A DNA stretch of 64,000 nt from CAVQBP01 sp963782475 (GTDB taxonomy: Bacteria; Bacteroidota; Ignavibacteria; Ignavibacteriales; Ignavibacteriaceae). Where the stretch lies: positions 1 through 64,000 of the forward strand of contig CAWAJW010000003.1 in the NCBI GenBank assembly GCA_963782475.1, read 5' to 3'. Numbering within the stretch: the stretch's first letter is position 1; each line of letters starts with the position of its first letter. Shown here piece after piece: positions 18,084 to 26,213 of the stretch. A program made the position numbers and the translations under genes. Below the pieces are notes generated by a model. The model was given only the letters and a program-made list of their open reading frames with translations. It was not told the origin of the DNA and did no database searches.

Positions 18084-19493
18084 ATGACTACTCTAAGGAT
18101 GGACTTTGTCAATATGGCGGGAGGAATCTTAGTTACCGCAGCCGGTTTGGTGGCGACTTTGATTTCTCTTTTGCAGCTAAAAAACAAGGATTTCACGCTT
18201 CTCAACTTCGGAATCTTCGGATTACTTTATGGTTTACGGAAACTGGTTGAGATACCGATGATGCAAACTTTGGTTGGCATTCCTTTTACCTTTCCGTATT
18301 TTCATGGACTTTTAACTTATGCACTGGTAATACCCTTATCAGCCTTTCTGGTTGACATCTTTGGCAGAGGCTTCTACAACTCGATGGTTTGGGTATTCCG
18401 ATCAACAATCGTTTATGCCATTGCAGCTATAACATTCGACCAGTTCTTTTACAGGCAACTAACAGACGTTGCTATTTACCGGCCTCTGGTTATTATCTGG
18501 GCTGTTGTCTGGATTGTGAATGTAGTATTTTCGCGCAAAAAACGAGATATTGAATTGAATGTCTTGCAGTTCACTTTTCTAACCACTCTTATTTTTTTGG
18601 TTATTGACCAGCTTATTAGTATGAGTATTTTAACCTGGAGCATTAGTTTAGTACAACCTGGTTTTACCGTGCTATTTATCGGATTAGGTTTTGTTGCTGT
18701 GCACCATTTCTTTGTCACTGAAAAAAAGCTGCATTCGATAGAACAGGAGATAGAAATTGCTAGACGAATTCAGCAATCAAATCTTCCCGGCAATTTTTGT
18801 TCGCCGAGTGGTCTCGATATCGCCGCAAGATATATTCCGATGACAACTGTGGCAGGAGATTTCTATGATATTCAGATTAAAGAAAAAAACTATGTTGGTA
18901 TTTTGATTGCTGATGTATCAGGACATGGTGTAGGTGCAGCACTTATTGGTTCTATGCTTAAGATTGCTTTTACTTCTCAGACTAAAAACATAACCAATCC
19001 CGTACGGATGTTAACCGAGATTAACCGAATTCTCCAGAAAAAAATTGAAGATTCTTTTGTAACAGCATGTTTTGTTTTAATTGATATAATCAACAGCAGG
19101 ATTATATATACAAATGCAGGACATCCACCCCCATTCTTTTGGAAGGTTGTGAAGAAGGAATTTTGCAAACTTTCAATAGGTGGGACTATATTAGGACCAT
19201 TCGAGAACCCGGTATATAAGAGTGAAACATTGGATATTAAAAAGGGGGATCGGCTAATACTATATACCGATGGATTCATAGAAACAAAAAACAGAACCGG
19301 GGAATTGTTTGGCGAAGAACAACTGGAGGAATTTTTCAAAGCACATATTTCCGATTCAGCCGACAGCACTGCAGATCAATTAATTGAGCACCTTTCTAAA
19401 TGGGCGGGTAAATTACACAAAAAATCTTATGATGATGACCTAACATTAATTATAGTAGATATAGTTTCCGAACTAAATAGCCTGGATGAATAA
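18084..19493 (+). CDS. Membrane-anchored SpoIIE/RsbU-type PP2C phosphatase
   Basis: The protein has 469 residues. About seven hydrophobic segments fill residues 10-215. A short coiled linker (EKKLHSIEQEIEIARRIQQS) follows, then a SpoIIE-type PP2C domain at about 245-460 with AGDFYDI, ADVSGHGVGAALI, NAGHPPPF, YTDGFIE and DDDLTLIIV. The metal-binding aspartates are all present. It probably dephosphorylates an anti-sigma-factor antagonist or similar phosphoserine protein in response to a membrane or intracellular signal. No partner gene is adjacent, which fits a stand-alone cassette. Repeat copy 6 follows 41 bases after the stop. Confidence 0.88.
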   Translation: MTTLRMDFVNMAGGILVTAAGLVATLISLLQLKNKDFTLLNFGIFGLLYGLRKLVEIPMMQTLVGIPFTFPYFHGLLTYALVIPLSAFLVDIFGRGFYNSMVWVFRSTIVYAIAAITFDQFFYRQLTDVAIYRPLVIIWAVVWIVNVVFSRKKRDIELNVLQFTFLTTLIFLVIDQLISMSILTWSISLVQPGFTVLFIGLGFVAVHHFFVTEKKLHSIEQEIEIARRIQQSNLPGNFCSPSGLDIAARYIPMTTVAGDFYDIQIKEKNYVGILIADVSGHGVGAALIGSMLKIAFTSQTKNITNPVRMLTEINRILQKKIEDSFVTACFVLIDIINSRIIYTNAGHPPPFFWKVVKKEFCKLSIGGTILGPFENPVYKSETLDIKKGDRLILYTDGFIETKNRTGELFGEEQLEEFFKAHISDSADSTADQLIEHLSKWAGKLHKKSYDDDLTLIIVDIVSELNSLDE

Positions 19494-19533
19494 GCTGAAG
19501 TTTAACAATGACCATTAACAAATAATTCATCCC

Positions 19534-19580
19534 TAATTCTCCCACCCAATCCTCCCAATCTTCCCCTCCATTTTTTTATT
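19534..19580 (+). repeat. Pyrimidine-rich dispersed repeat, copy 6
   Basis: Core CTCCCACCCAATCCTCC-CAATC, followed at once by leader repeat copy B. Confidence 0.72.
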
Positions 19581-19583
19581 AAT

Positions 19584-19670
19584 CAACAAATCGACTTTAA
19601 AGATTTTTATTGCCTTTCTCACTTAATCAATTTACATTAGATCTGATCGTATTTAGAGGTATGGGGAAAA
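19584..19670 (+). repeat. 87-base leader repeat, copy B
   Basis: Nearly identical to 4414-4500, differing at a handful of positions. It ends 30 bases before the ATG of the lipoprotein gene, the position expected of a leader or promoter. Confidence 0.75.
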
Positions 19671-19699
19671 GGTAATAAAAATAAATTATGGGGATTCAA

Positions 19700-20311
19700 A
19701 TGAAAAATTTTTTTTTCTGTTTACTTATTATTTTATTTATTTCAATCTTGAATGGTTGTGAAAAAAGTAATCTTGTAAGTTATGACAATAATTCATCTCA
19801 ATATTTCATTCCTATAGTAAAAGGAAACACGTGGTATTATACTGGAATATTATATGATACATTAGGTACAGTAAAGGAAAATTTTGGTGAAATTCATGAT
19901 GTTAGAGGAGATACAATATTATTCGGTAAAAAACTTACTTTCTATTCAGGCGCTTATGTTGCATATACTGACAGTGGCTTAATTGCATATGGAGGATACA
20001 GTGTTTCTTCTGATGCTCCAAATGATACTATTGTTCATTACGATTTATTATATAAATATCCAGCGAAAACAGGCGACAGCTTTAATCATGTAAAGAAGGT
20101 TGGCACCCTTGACACTTTAATAGTTGTAACTGCTGGTTCATATCATTGTATAAAATATATGTACTATTATTATGATGTTTTATATTATGAGGAGTTTATA
20201 TCTCCTGGAATTGGACTTATAAAGGAGGTTTCATATTTTGGAACTAGTTATAAAAAAAATCCATCAAAAATAAGTTCATTTATCGAACTAAAGTCGTATA
20301 AGTTGAATTGA
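19700..20311 (+). CDS. Hypothetical lipoprotein
   Basis: The product is 203 residues from the ATG at 19700; a second ATG lies 12 bases upstream. The signal ends in the lipobox ILNGC. The mature part has beta-strand character and contains YFIPIVKGNTWYYTG, a pattern seen in many Bacteroidota and Ignavibacteria hypothetical lipoproteins. Its function is unknown. It follows leader repeat B and precedes an attC-like inverted repeat. Confidence 0.75.
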   Translation: MKNFFFCLLIILFISILNGCEKSNLVSYDNNSSQYFIPIVKGNTWYYTGILYDTLGTVKENFGEIHDVRGDTILFGKKLTFYSGAYVAYTDSGLIAYGGYSVSSDAPNDTIVHYDLLYKYPAKTGDSFNHVKKVGTLDTLIVVTAGSYHCIKYMYYYYDVLYYEEFISPGIGLIKEVSYFGTSYKKNPSKISSFIELKSYKLN

Positions 20312-20406
20312 CCAATAGAGTTCAATTTTTCTTGTTGCACTATCTTGTAAAATATAATTCATCAAGAAATTTATATATCATTAATAAAATGTATGTTATA
20401 AATTCT

Positions 20407-20585
20407 TTGCCTAACATTAAAACGTTTTAAGTCGACAGTGATCCCGCACTCGGCATTTTTTGAGATTTTAAGGTTAGATTTTCCGCATAAAGTATCTTGC
20501 TTGCCTGCCGCAGGCGGGTTCAAATGAAGTGCTCTGATAAGTTTCTTGAAAACTGTGGTTGTCGTAAACAGAAATCGTTAGGCAA
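20407..20585 (+). other. attC-like inverted repeat site
   Basis: TTGCCTAAC at 20407-20415 is exactly complementary to GTTAGGCAA at 20577-20585, as the outer cores of integron attC sites are. The left side continues ATTAAAACGTTTTAAGTCGAC, which fits the next attC box. At 179 bases it is longer than typical. It encloses the palindrome TGCCTGCCGCAGGC (20502-20515) and a block shared with 5640-5705. No integrase gene is in the window. Confidence 0.45.
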
Positions 20586-20642
20586 TAGCAATTCTAAAGT
20601 TTTATAAAACGTAAAATGTCAGAATAATTATAAGGTTAAACA

Positions 20643-21290
20643 ATGAAAACACTATTATTCGTTCTATCATTTATTTCAATTAACGTTTTAGAAGCTCAGG
20701 AAAACAAACCTTTTTCCAATTTTGATATCGGTTTTTATAGCGGTATTAATTTTTATAATACGGACAATATTAGAGGTGATTTTTTTGTAGAACTTAAAAC
20801 GAATCTCATACCCTCACTTAAACTGAAAGCATCTGCCGGTTATTTTAGAACAATTCAACCATACTCTTACACTGTGAGAACTTACTCTGAAAATTCTATT
20901 GATACTTTTCCAAGGTTTTTTGCAAGTAAATATAATTTAGTTAGTAAAGATTATGATATTTTTCCGCTTACCTTAGGTATTCAATATAATTTCATTCAAG
21001 GTATTTTCTCACCTTACCTTTCAATTGATGTAGTTTATAACTTTATCAACACATCCATTGAGACTTCGCCGGGTATATCTTGGTCTTATAATTCAATAGA
21101 TGAGATACCTGCCGAATTTAAGGAGAAACAAAGAAATGAAAGCTATCCGAACAATTCATATGGAATAATTTTTGGAGCTGGTACATCGTATAATATTTTT
21201 TCAAGTTTGAACCTTGATATCAGATATTTGTTCAAATACGACAGTAAGATTGTTAACACGCAACATTTCATTGTTGGAATTTATTTTTAA
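20643..21290 (+). CDS. Outer-membrane beta-barrel-like protein
   Basis: The 215-residue protein has a signal peptide (MKTLLFVLSFISINVLEAQE). Alternating aromatic and polar strands (NFDIGFYSGINFYN, SLKLKASAGYFR, FPLTLGIQYNF, LDIRYLFKYD) and a C-terminal FIVGIYF strand ending in phenylalanine are typical of small eight- to ten-stranded barrels such as the OmpW/PorT-like families. Ligand is unknown. It sits between two attC-like sites, so it looks like one complete cassette. The region 21291-21426 shows nothing else. Confidence 0.75.
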   Translation: MKTLLFVLSFISINVLEAQENKPFSNFDIGFYSGINFYNTDNIRGDFFVELKTNLIPSLKLKASAGYFRTIQPYSYTVRTYSENSIDTFPRFFASKYNLVSKDYDIFPLTLGIQYNFIQGIFSPYLSIDVVYNFINTSIETSPGISWSYNSIDEIPAEFKEKQRNESYPNNSYGIIFGAGTSYNIFSSLNLDIRYLFKYDSKIVNTQHFIVGIYF

Positions 21291-21426
21291 AGGAGCCGAA
21301 GATGAATTTATTAAATAAACTCTCTTTTGTTATATATTTTGATAGAAATAATTTAACAAGGGGATTATTTTAATCATTAAAGACAGATAAATTCCAATAA
21401 ATAAAAAAATGTTGTTGCTGCTGTAA

Positions 21427-21560
21427 TTGCCTAACATCTAATTTTTTCAAGTTTGGTGCTCCGCTTAAAGATTCTTGTTCAATGTAGATCTCCTAAAAAA
21501 AAATTTTAAAGAATTATCGGTTTGGGTTTTTCAGAGTTGCATTCTTGTTATGGGCAACAG
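21427..21560 (+). other. attC-like site
   Basis: It starts with TTGCCTAACATC and a TTCAAG box as in the site at 20407, and ends with TTGTTATGGGCAA, resembling GTTAxGC 3' cores. The middle repeats TCCGCTTAAAG found near 5670. The ends pair imperfectly. Confidence 0.35.
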
Positions 21561-21646
21561 CTTAAACTTGGTCGCTAGAACGCGAATTATTTATAATGCA
21601 ATTACAAAAGTAAGGTATCTGTATAATGGCAAAGGAAGAACATCTT

Positions 21647-22117
21647 ATGAGACCAAAATTCCAATCACAACAATCTGTGATAATTAATGCACCTCTTAAA
21701 AAGGTATGGGAATTTAATCAAGACATTTCAAAAATAGCAGACTATCATCCCAGAGTTAACAAAGTCGCTCTAATCTCAAACAAGCAATTCAGAGAAGCTG
21801 GGGTCTCCTATTAATGCCATTTGACTGATGGAAAAAATACTTGCGTAGAAAAAGATATTGAGATTGTTCCAATGAATAAAATTGTAACAGTACTTCCATC
21901 TGACACAATGGGATTAACAAAATTATTACCCGACTATGTCGTGGAAACAACATTCGAAAATGTTAAGGACCATACAACTAAGCTGATAATATCTCACTTT
22001 TATTCTAGCTCAAAACTTAAAGTATGGTTCCTTAATTTCTTTATCAAAAGAAAAGTTGCAGGAGAAACTATTGACACATTAAACACAATTAAAAAGAGTA
22101 TAGAAGATGGACATTAA
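21647..22117 (+). pseudogene. SRPBCC/polyketide-cyclase-like protein with internal stop
   Basis: It starts at the ATG at 21647, preceded by AAGGAAG. The frame reads QSVIINAPLKKVWEFNQDIS, typical of the START-like SRPBCC fold. It meets TAA at 21812-21814 after EAGVSY and continues in the same frame (CHLTDGKNTCVEKDIEI to the end KKSIEDGH). A single C-to-T change of a CAA codon would explain the stop. Apart from that the full fold of about 155 residues is present. It may be a sequence error or a recent loss. Ligand is unknown. Confidence 0.75.
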
Positions 22118-22628
22118 GGTTTTTACAAAGGGCACTCAATTCTACCGCACATTTTTTCCATCCCTTTCCTTCAATGACAATTATTATATCAGTTTCGCGT
22201 TTAGTTTCTTGTTAAATGTAGTCTTGCTAAGAATTATTTTTTAATTATTAAAAATTACTGATTAAAACGGTCTTGCTGTTATGGCATTGCCACAACGTGA
22301 GCTGCAGCATGGGCCCAATTATACCTTTTCATTAAGATTAGTTAAAATCGATAAAATAATTATGCCAAAGACAACAGAAGAAAGTCAAAATGATATGAAA
22401 AGAGTAAATGAATCGGCAATTCTTGACTACAAACCGAGTGTTAAGTTTAAAAATAGGTAGTAATGCCGTGATGCAGGATTGATCCATAGGCTTTAATATT
22501 TCAAGCTATTTTCTTAGATAGAAAGATTAAGCCCTTTTATAAAGAAGACAATGGTTATTTTTTTACAAATTGATGGTGTTGTTTATTTAAAGTGCAGTTT
22601 CCACTACATTCATAAAAGGGGGTATTAA
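22118..22628. other. Intergenic cassette debris
   Basis: It holds a possible attC 3' core (CTGTTATGGC, 22277-22286) and a 32-codon frame from an ATG near 22362 (MPKTTEESQNDMKRVNE) without a recognised family. Nothing else is supported. Confidence 0.3.
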
Positions 22629-22729
22629 ATGCCAGAAAATTTCTTAGTATTTGTTCCACTGGTCTTGATCATTGCAATGCGTGGATTACAACACTGGTGT
22701 TAACCCAACGACCTGAGGAGACAATTTCC
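22629..22729 (+). pseudogene. Start of a LysE/RhtB-type exporter gene, broken
   Basis: MPENFLVFVPLVLIIAM resembles the first transmembrane helix of LysE-family exporters, where TPGPD usually follows. Here the frame is lost. A neighbouring frame reads TTLVLTQRPEE, which could be the continuation after an indel. The next gene begins immediately after, so only a stub travelled with it. Confidence 0.35.
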
Positions 22730-23647
22730 ATGAAAGCAATTGTTGTTACGAATCAAGCGGAAGGTACAGCAGGGATGAAGCTGGTCGAGCGGCCTGAGCC
22801 GAAGGCAGCAATAAACGACGTTATCGTGCTGATTTATGCGTCTGGATACGTCTCGACCGAGTTAACGTGGCCTTCGACGTGGACCGATCGGCGCGACCGT
22901 GACCGAACACCTTCGATCCCCGGACACGAGCTTGCCGGCGTGGTCATGAGCCTTGGGTACGGCACGACGGGACTCTCGGTAGGACAGCGAGTGTTCGGTC
23001 TTGCGGATTGGTATCGCGACGGCACCCTGGCTGAATATGTGGCGATCGAGGCACGAAACCTGGCGCCCCTGCCAGGCGATGTTGACTTCACGGTGGGTGC
23101 GAGCCTACCAATCTCGGGACTCACCGCGTGGCAAGGACTCTTCGAGCACGGCCACCTTCGTGCGGGGCAGAGCATAATCGCGCATGGCGCTGCCGGTGCG
23201 GTTGGGTCGATGGTGACTCAACTAGCACAAGAGGCTGGAGCCTACGTCATAGGCACCGGGCGTGCCGTTGACCGCCAGAAAGCACTCGAATTCGGTGCGC
23301 AGGAGTTTATCGATCTAGACAACGATACGTTGGAAGACGTCGGCAGAGTGGATATGGTGTTCGATGTCATCGGCGGCGACGTTGGGAAGCGATCTGCAAA
23401 CCTAGTTCGCACCGGAGGGACGCTTGTATCGATCGTCGGACCTTCGGATTCACATGCAGATAACTGCCTAACAGTTGATTTCGTTGTCGAGGCCGATCGT
23501 GCCCAATTGATTGAGATTATCCAGCGAGTGCGGGATGGACGACTACGGACGAACATTGGCAACATCTCGACCCTTGACCAAGCTGTCTCCATCTTCAACT
23601 CGACAGAACACCGTGCGGGAAAGAGGGTCATCCACATTCATCCATGA
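22730..23647 (+). CDS. NADPH:quinone reductase-like zinc-independent MDR oxidoreductase, GC-rich
   Basis: The product is 305 residues from the ATG at 22730, which has GAGGAG nine bases upstream. It has the medium-chain dehydrogenase/reductase architecture: a GroES-like N-terminal half with IPGHELAGVV, and a Rossmann half with the nucleotide-binding loop AHGAAGAVGSMVTQLAQEAG near residue 150. The structural zinc cysteine cluster is absent, as in quinone oxidoreductases. Likely reaction: NADPH-dependent reduction of quinones or enones in the cytoplasm. Codon use is strikingly GC-rich (GCG, CTC, GAC) compared with every neighbour. This indicates recent acquisition from a high-GC donor. Confidence 0.88.
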   Translation: MKAIVVTNQAEGTAGMKLVERPEPKAAINDVIVLIYASGYVSTELTWPSTWTDRRDRDRTPSIPGHELAGVVMSLGYGTTGLSVGQRVFGLADWYRDGTLAEYVAIEARNLAPLPGDVDFTVGASLPISGLTAWQGLFEHGHLRAGQSIIAHGAAGAVGSMVTQLAQEAGAYVIGTGRAVDRQKALEFGAQEFIDLDNDTLEDVGRVDMVFDVIGGDVGKRSANLVRTGGTLVSIVGPSDSHADNCLTVDFVVEADRAQLIEIIQRVRDGRLRTNIGNISTLDQAVSIFNSTEHRAGKRVIHIHP

Positions 23648-23722
23648 GGACTGTTGCGGCTGCAAACTGACAGTAATTTACCTTTGCAGCTATTACTAAA
23701 ACAATAATAGACCGTTGGTTCG

Positions 23723-23854
23723 AATGTCATTTTAAATACTGAAGATTCAAGAATATTAAACAGAAAATGGAAGCGATATTATATAGCCAGTAATAAGTTT
23801 GGAATTTTGTGGGTAGGTTATATTATTATTGTTGTTGTATTCAATTCTTTTTAA
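23723..23854 (+). pseudogene. Second truncated copy of the small membrane protein gene
   Basis: It reads NVILNTEDSRILNRKWKRYY to VVVFNSF-stop in one frame, matching the last 43 residues of the 4065-4322 product. No start is left. It follows the GC-rich oxidoreductase and precedes repeat copy 7, the same order as the other members. Confidence 0.72.
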
Positions 23855-23879
23855 TAAAGTAAAAAGAACTAATAATTTT

Positions 23880-23920
23880 AATTCTCCCTCCTCATCCTCC
23901 TGATCTTCCCCTCTATCCCT
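23880..23920 (+). repeat. Pyrimidine-rich dispersed repeat, copy 7
   Basis: Core CTCCCTCCTCATCCTCC-TGATC, 26 bases after the truncated small gene. The remaining 23921-24154 is AT-rich with no feature seen. Confidence 0.75.
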
Positions 23921-24154
23921 CATTTACCTTATAATACAATGTAAAGAAGAATCCGAAGGATTTTTCATTTAATAATTAATTATAACCAAGGTTAGCTTTA
24001 AAAGAATAATGTCGCAACCAACCATTAAGATTGACGCAGATATTCCTTTCTATATTTGTTATATGATAATAAATTTCAGATGTTTAATATATATAATTGG
24101 GTTATTAATAAATAAAGAACTTAGCTAGCGTAATTTTAACAACGGAAGAGATAC

Positions 24155-24748
24155 ATGAGAAAAATAATTGTTTTGTCAATGATTTCATTAGATGGAGTCA
24201 TGCAAGCACCTGGTGGACCTAAAGAAGATAGATCAGGGGGTTTCAAATATGGCGGTTGGACTGAACCGTTTGATGATGAAATTTATGGTAAAACTGTGCA
24301 AGACGAACTGAAACCTTCGGATTATCTTTTAGGCAGAAAAACATTTGAGATTTGGGAAAAGTACTGGCCTAAACATGCAGATTTTTGGTCAGGTATTAAT
24401 AGTGGAACAAAATATGTCCTGTCAAAGACCAGGAAAAAATCAGACTGGAAAAATTCTGTATTCATTAAAACAGTGGCAGAGATCAAGAAGGTTAAAACTT
24501 CGGAAGGTTCTGACATACAAGTTTGGGGCAGTAGTGAACTCGTTCATCTTTTATTGAAGAATAGTCTGGTAGACGAACTTCGGCTTAAAATCCATCCGTT
24601 GATACTTGGTAAGGGGAAAAGGTCGTTTGACAATTATGCGAGTCCGGCAGCATTTACTTTAATAGAAAGTACAGTTACAACAACCGGAGTGATTTTAGCG
24701 AATTACAAACGAAATGGAAAAGTGAAGACAGGTACCTTTAGAGTTTAA
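24155..24748 (+). CDS. Dihydrofolate reductase/RibD C-terminal-fold protein
   Basis: The 197-residue protein opens with RKIIVLSMISLDGVMQAPGG, the standard start of the YyaP/RibD-C family. It also has LLGRKTFEIW, KYVLSKTRKK, IQVWGSSELVHLLL and LRLKIHPLILGKGKRSF. These are cytoplasmic NADPH-binding reductase-fold proteins. Most are uncharacterised, and similarity to dihydrofolate reductase does not prove that activity. Family length is normal. It is a single plus-strand gene with repeat copy 8 downstream, consistent with another cassette. Confidence 0.88.
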   Translation: MRKIIVLSMISLDGVMQAPGGPKEDRSGGFKYGGWTEPFDDEIYGKTVQDELKPSDYLLGRKTFEIWEKYWPKHADFWSGINSGTKYVLSKTRKKSDWKNSVFIKTVAEIKKVKTSEGSDIQVWGSSELVHLLLKNSLVDELRLKIHPLILGKGKRSFDNYASPAAFTLIESTVTTTGVILANYKRNGKVKTGTFRV

Positions 24749-24900
24749 GGAAGTAAACATATTTATAATTTCTTAGGTAAGCTAAATACTCTCACAATAT
24801 GTTTTTTTAGATCTCAATAAAGAGGCAAAATAAAAAAAATTTGGGAATTGCCTAGTAATATATTTTAAAACCATACACAAAAGGTCAATATCTATTTTAC

Positions 24901-24950
24901 CCAATTCTCCCTCCCCATCATACTAATCTCCTCCTCAATCTCTTTTTTCA
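24901..24950 (+). repeat. Pyrimidine-rich dispersed repeat, copy 8
   Basis: Core CTCCCTCCCCATCATAC-TAATC, with extended similarity to copy 5. It is the last copy seen; none occurs from 25 kb to the window end. Confidence 0.73.
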
Positions 24951-25061
24951 GTACACCAAATTATTCCGACACCTCATTAACTAATCAATTCTTTATATTT
25001 AATTGTATTTCGAGAATGAAAAGTAATTCCTGTTTCAAATATGTTAATCTAAAAATATTAA

Positions 25062-25082
25062 AGCCGGAATATTATTCCGGCT
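25062..25082 (-). terminator. Rho-independent terminator of the cytochrome c gene
   Basis: AGCCGGAAT and ATTCCGGCT form a perfect nine-pair stem with a three-base loop just past the minus-strand stop at 25096. On that strand it is followed by TTTAATATTTTT. Confidence 0.8.
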
Positions 25083-25095
25083 AATCAATTGTGAT

Positions 25096-25698
25096 TTATT
25101 TCTTCTTAGCTGTCATTTTTGCTAATTCATCCGGGGTTTCCGGATCAGGTACTTTGTTGCTGATTGGCTGCAATGATTGCAGGTATGCAAAAATATCTTT
25201 TAAATCCTGGTCTTTTAATTTTGCAAAATTTTCCCAAGGCATAGGAGGTAAAATTGGGCGACCTTCACCTAAATGTTTACCGGTTCGTAAAATTTTTATA
25301 AATCTCTCTTCAGTCCAATTGCCTGTCCCTGTTTCTTTGTCCGGTGTAAGATTGGCCGGATAAGAAATTCCCCAAGGACCAATCATAGCAGTAAAATCAC
25401 CCCTGGCAACAATCCATTTGCCTTGTAAAACAATTTTAGGATCAAAATCCGTAGAGGTAATAGGACCAACCGAACCGGATAATAATCTTGTAGTATCTGG
25501 AATAGGACCGTTTGCCGTCATTACTTTAGGGGAATGGCAGTCGTTGCAGCCTTCAACGTTGACCAAATATTTTCCCCTTTCTATATGTGTTTCTTTGCTT
25601 TCTGTGACATCTTCTTGCTTTTGAGAGCAATGTATTTGCAAAAAAACGATAGCAATAAAAAATATAGAAAGCAAAATTCCCGAAATTTTTGTTTGCAT
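25096..25698 (-). CDS. Monoheme cytochrome c lipoprotein
   Basis: The protein has 200 residues. The signal ends in a lipobox (FLQIHC), so the protein is membrane-tethered. A single heme-binding CNDCHSP lies near residue 52, preceded by RGKYLVNVEG as in class I cytochromes associated with dehydrogenases. The distal methionine is probably in ILPPMPWENFAKL, and KDIFAYLQSLQPI closes the fold. It likely carries electrons in the periplasm or cell envelope. No oxidoreductase partner is adjacent, and it has its own terminator. Confidence 0.88.
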   Translation of the reverse strand: MQTKISGILLSIFFIAIVFLQIHCSQKQEDVTESKETHIERGKYLVNVEGCNDCHSPKVMTANGPIPDTTRLLSGSVGPITSTDFDPKIVLQGKWIVARGDFTAMIGPWGISYPANLTPDKETGTGNWTEERFIKILRTGKHLGEGRPILPPMPWENFAKLKDQDLKDIFAYLQSLQPISNKVPDPETPDELAKMTAKKK

Positions 25699-25989
25699 AT
25701 AAACCTCCTATTAATTGGACTTAGAAGAATTGTTCTACTCAAAAAATTAATTGAATCTTCCTCAAAAAATAAATAATTATTAAAGGGGGGTGTTAGGATT
25801 ATTTGCGCATTTAATTGGAGTTTTTGAACAAGTTTTAAAATTCCTTGTTTCAGTCAATTTTCGCACAAATAAATGGAAGGAAATATTAGATTTTATGATC
25901 CATATGCCCGCAATGTGTATGATAAGAAAAAGCTTTAGAATTCGTTTATTTCTTTAACTATTTATATGATTTGTATTGGAATCAGATTA

Positions 25990-26167
25990 TCATATCTCGA
26001 CATAATACCCCTCAAGTTTAATTTTCCTCGCTTTAATTCCCGGTTTCTCTTCCGGAGATTTTTTATTATAAAATTCTTCAGCGGTAAAATAGATATCATC
26101 GAGAGTTGACAAGGACAAGCTGTCACAGCTCAGTTCTGTATATTTTTTTTGATGGGCCTGATAATAT
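25990..26167 (-). pseudogene. Gene remnant of unknown family
   Basis: The minus strand stays open for about 58 codons and reads coding-like (LSLSTLDDIYFTAEEFYNKK, ending LEGYYVEI-stop). It is cut off upstream by a stop with no start codon. Its composition is richer in G and C than the flanks. I cannot name the family. The rest of 25699-26213 holds no recognised feature except the promoter expected for 25698. Confidence 0.35.
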
Positions 26168-26213
26168 TTTTATTTAATAATCTTAAATGAAAACTATTTA
26201 TGCTTAGTTTAAA

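Noticed and set aside
21475..21687. 70-codon frame before the SRPBCC gene
   Set aside because: It covers an attC-like site and overlaps the SRPBCC start in another frame with no ribosome site of its own.
22834..23637. Minus-strand frames opposite the quinone reductase
   Set aside because: Expected antisense openness of a GC-rich gene; composition is Ser, Arg and Pro-rich without motifs.
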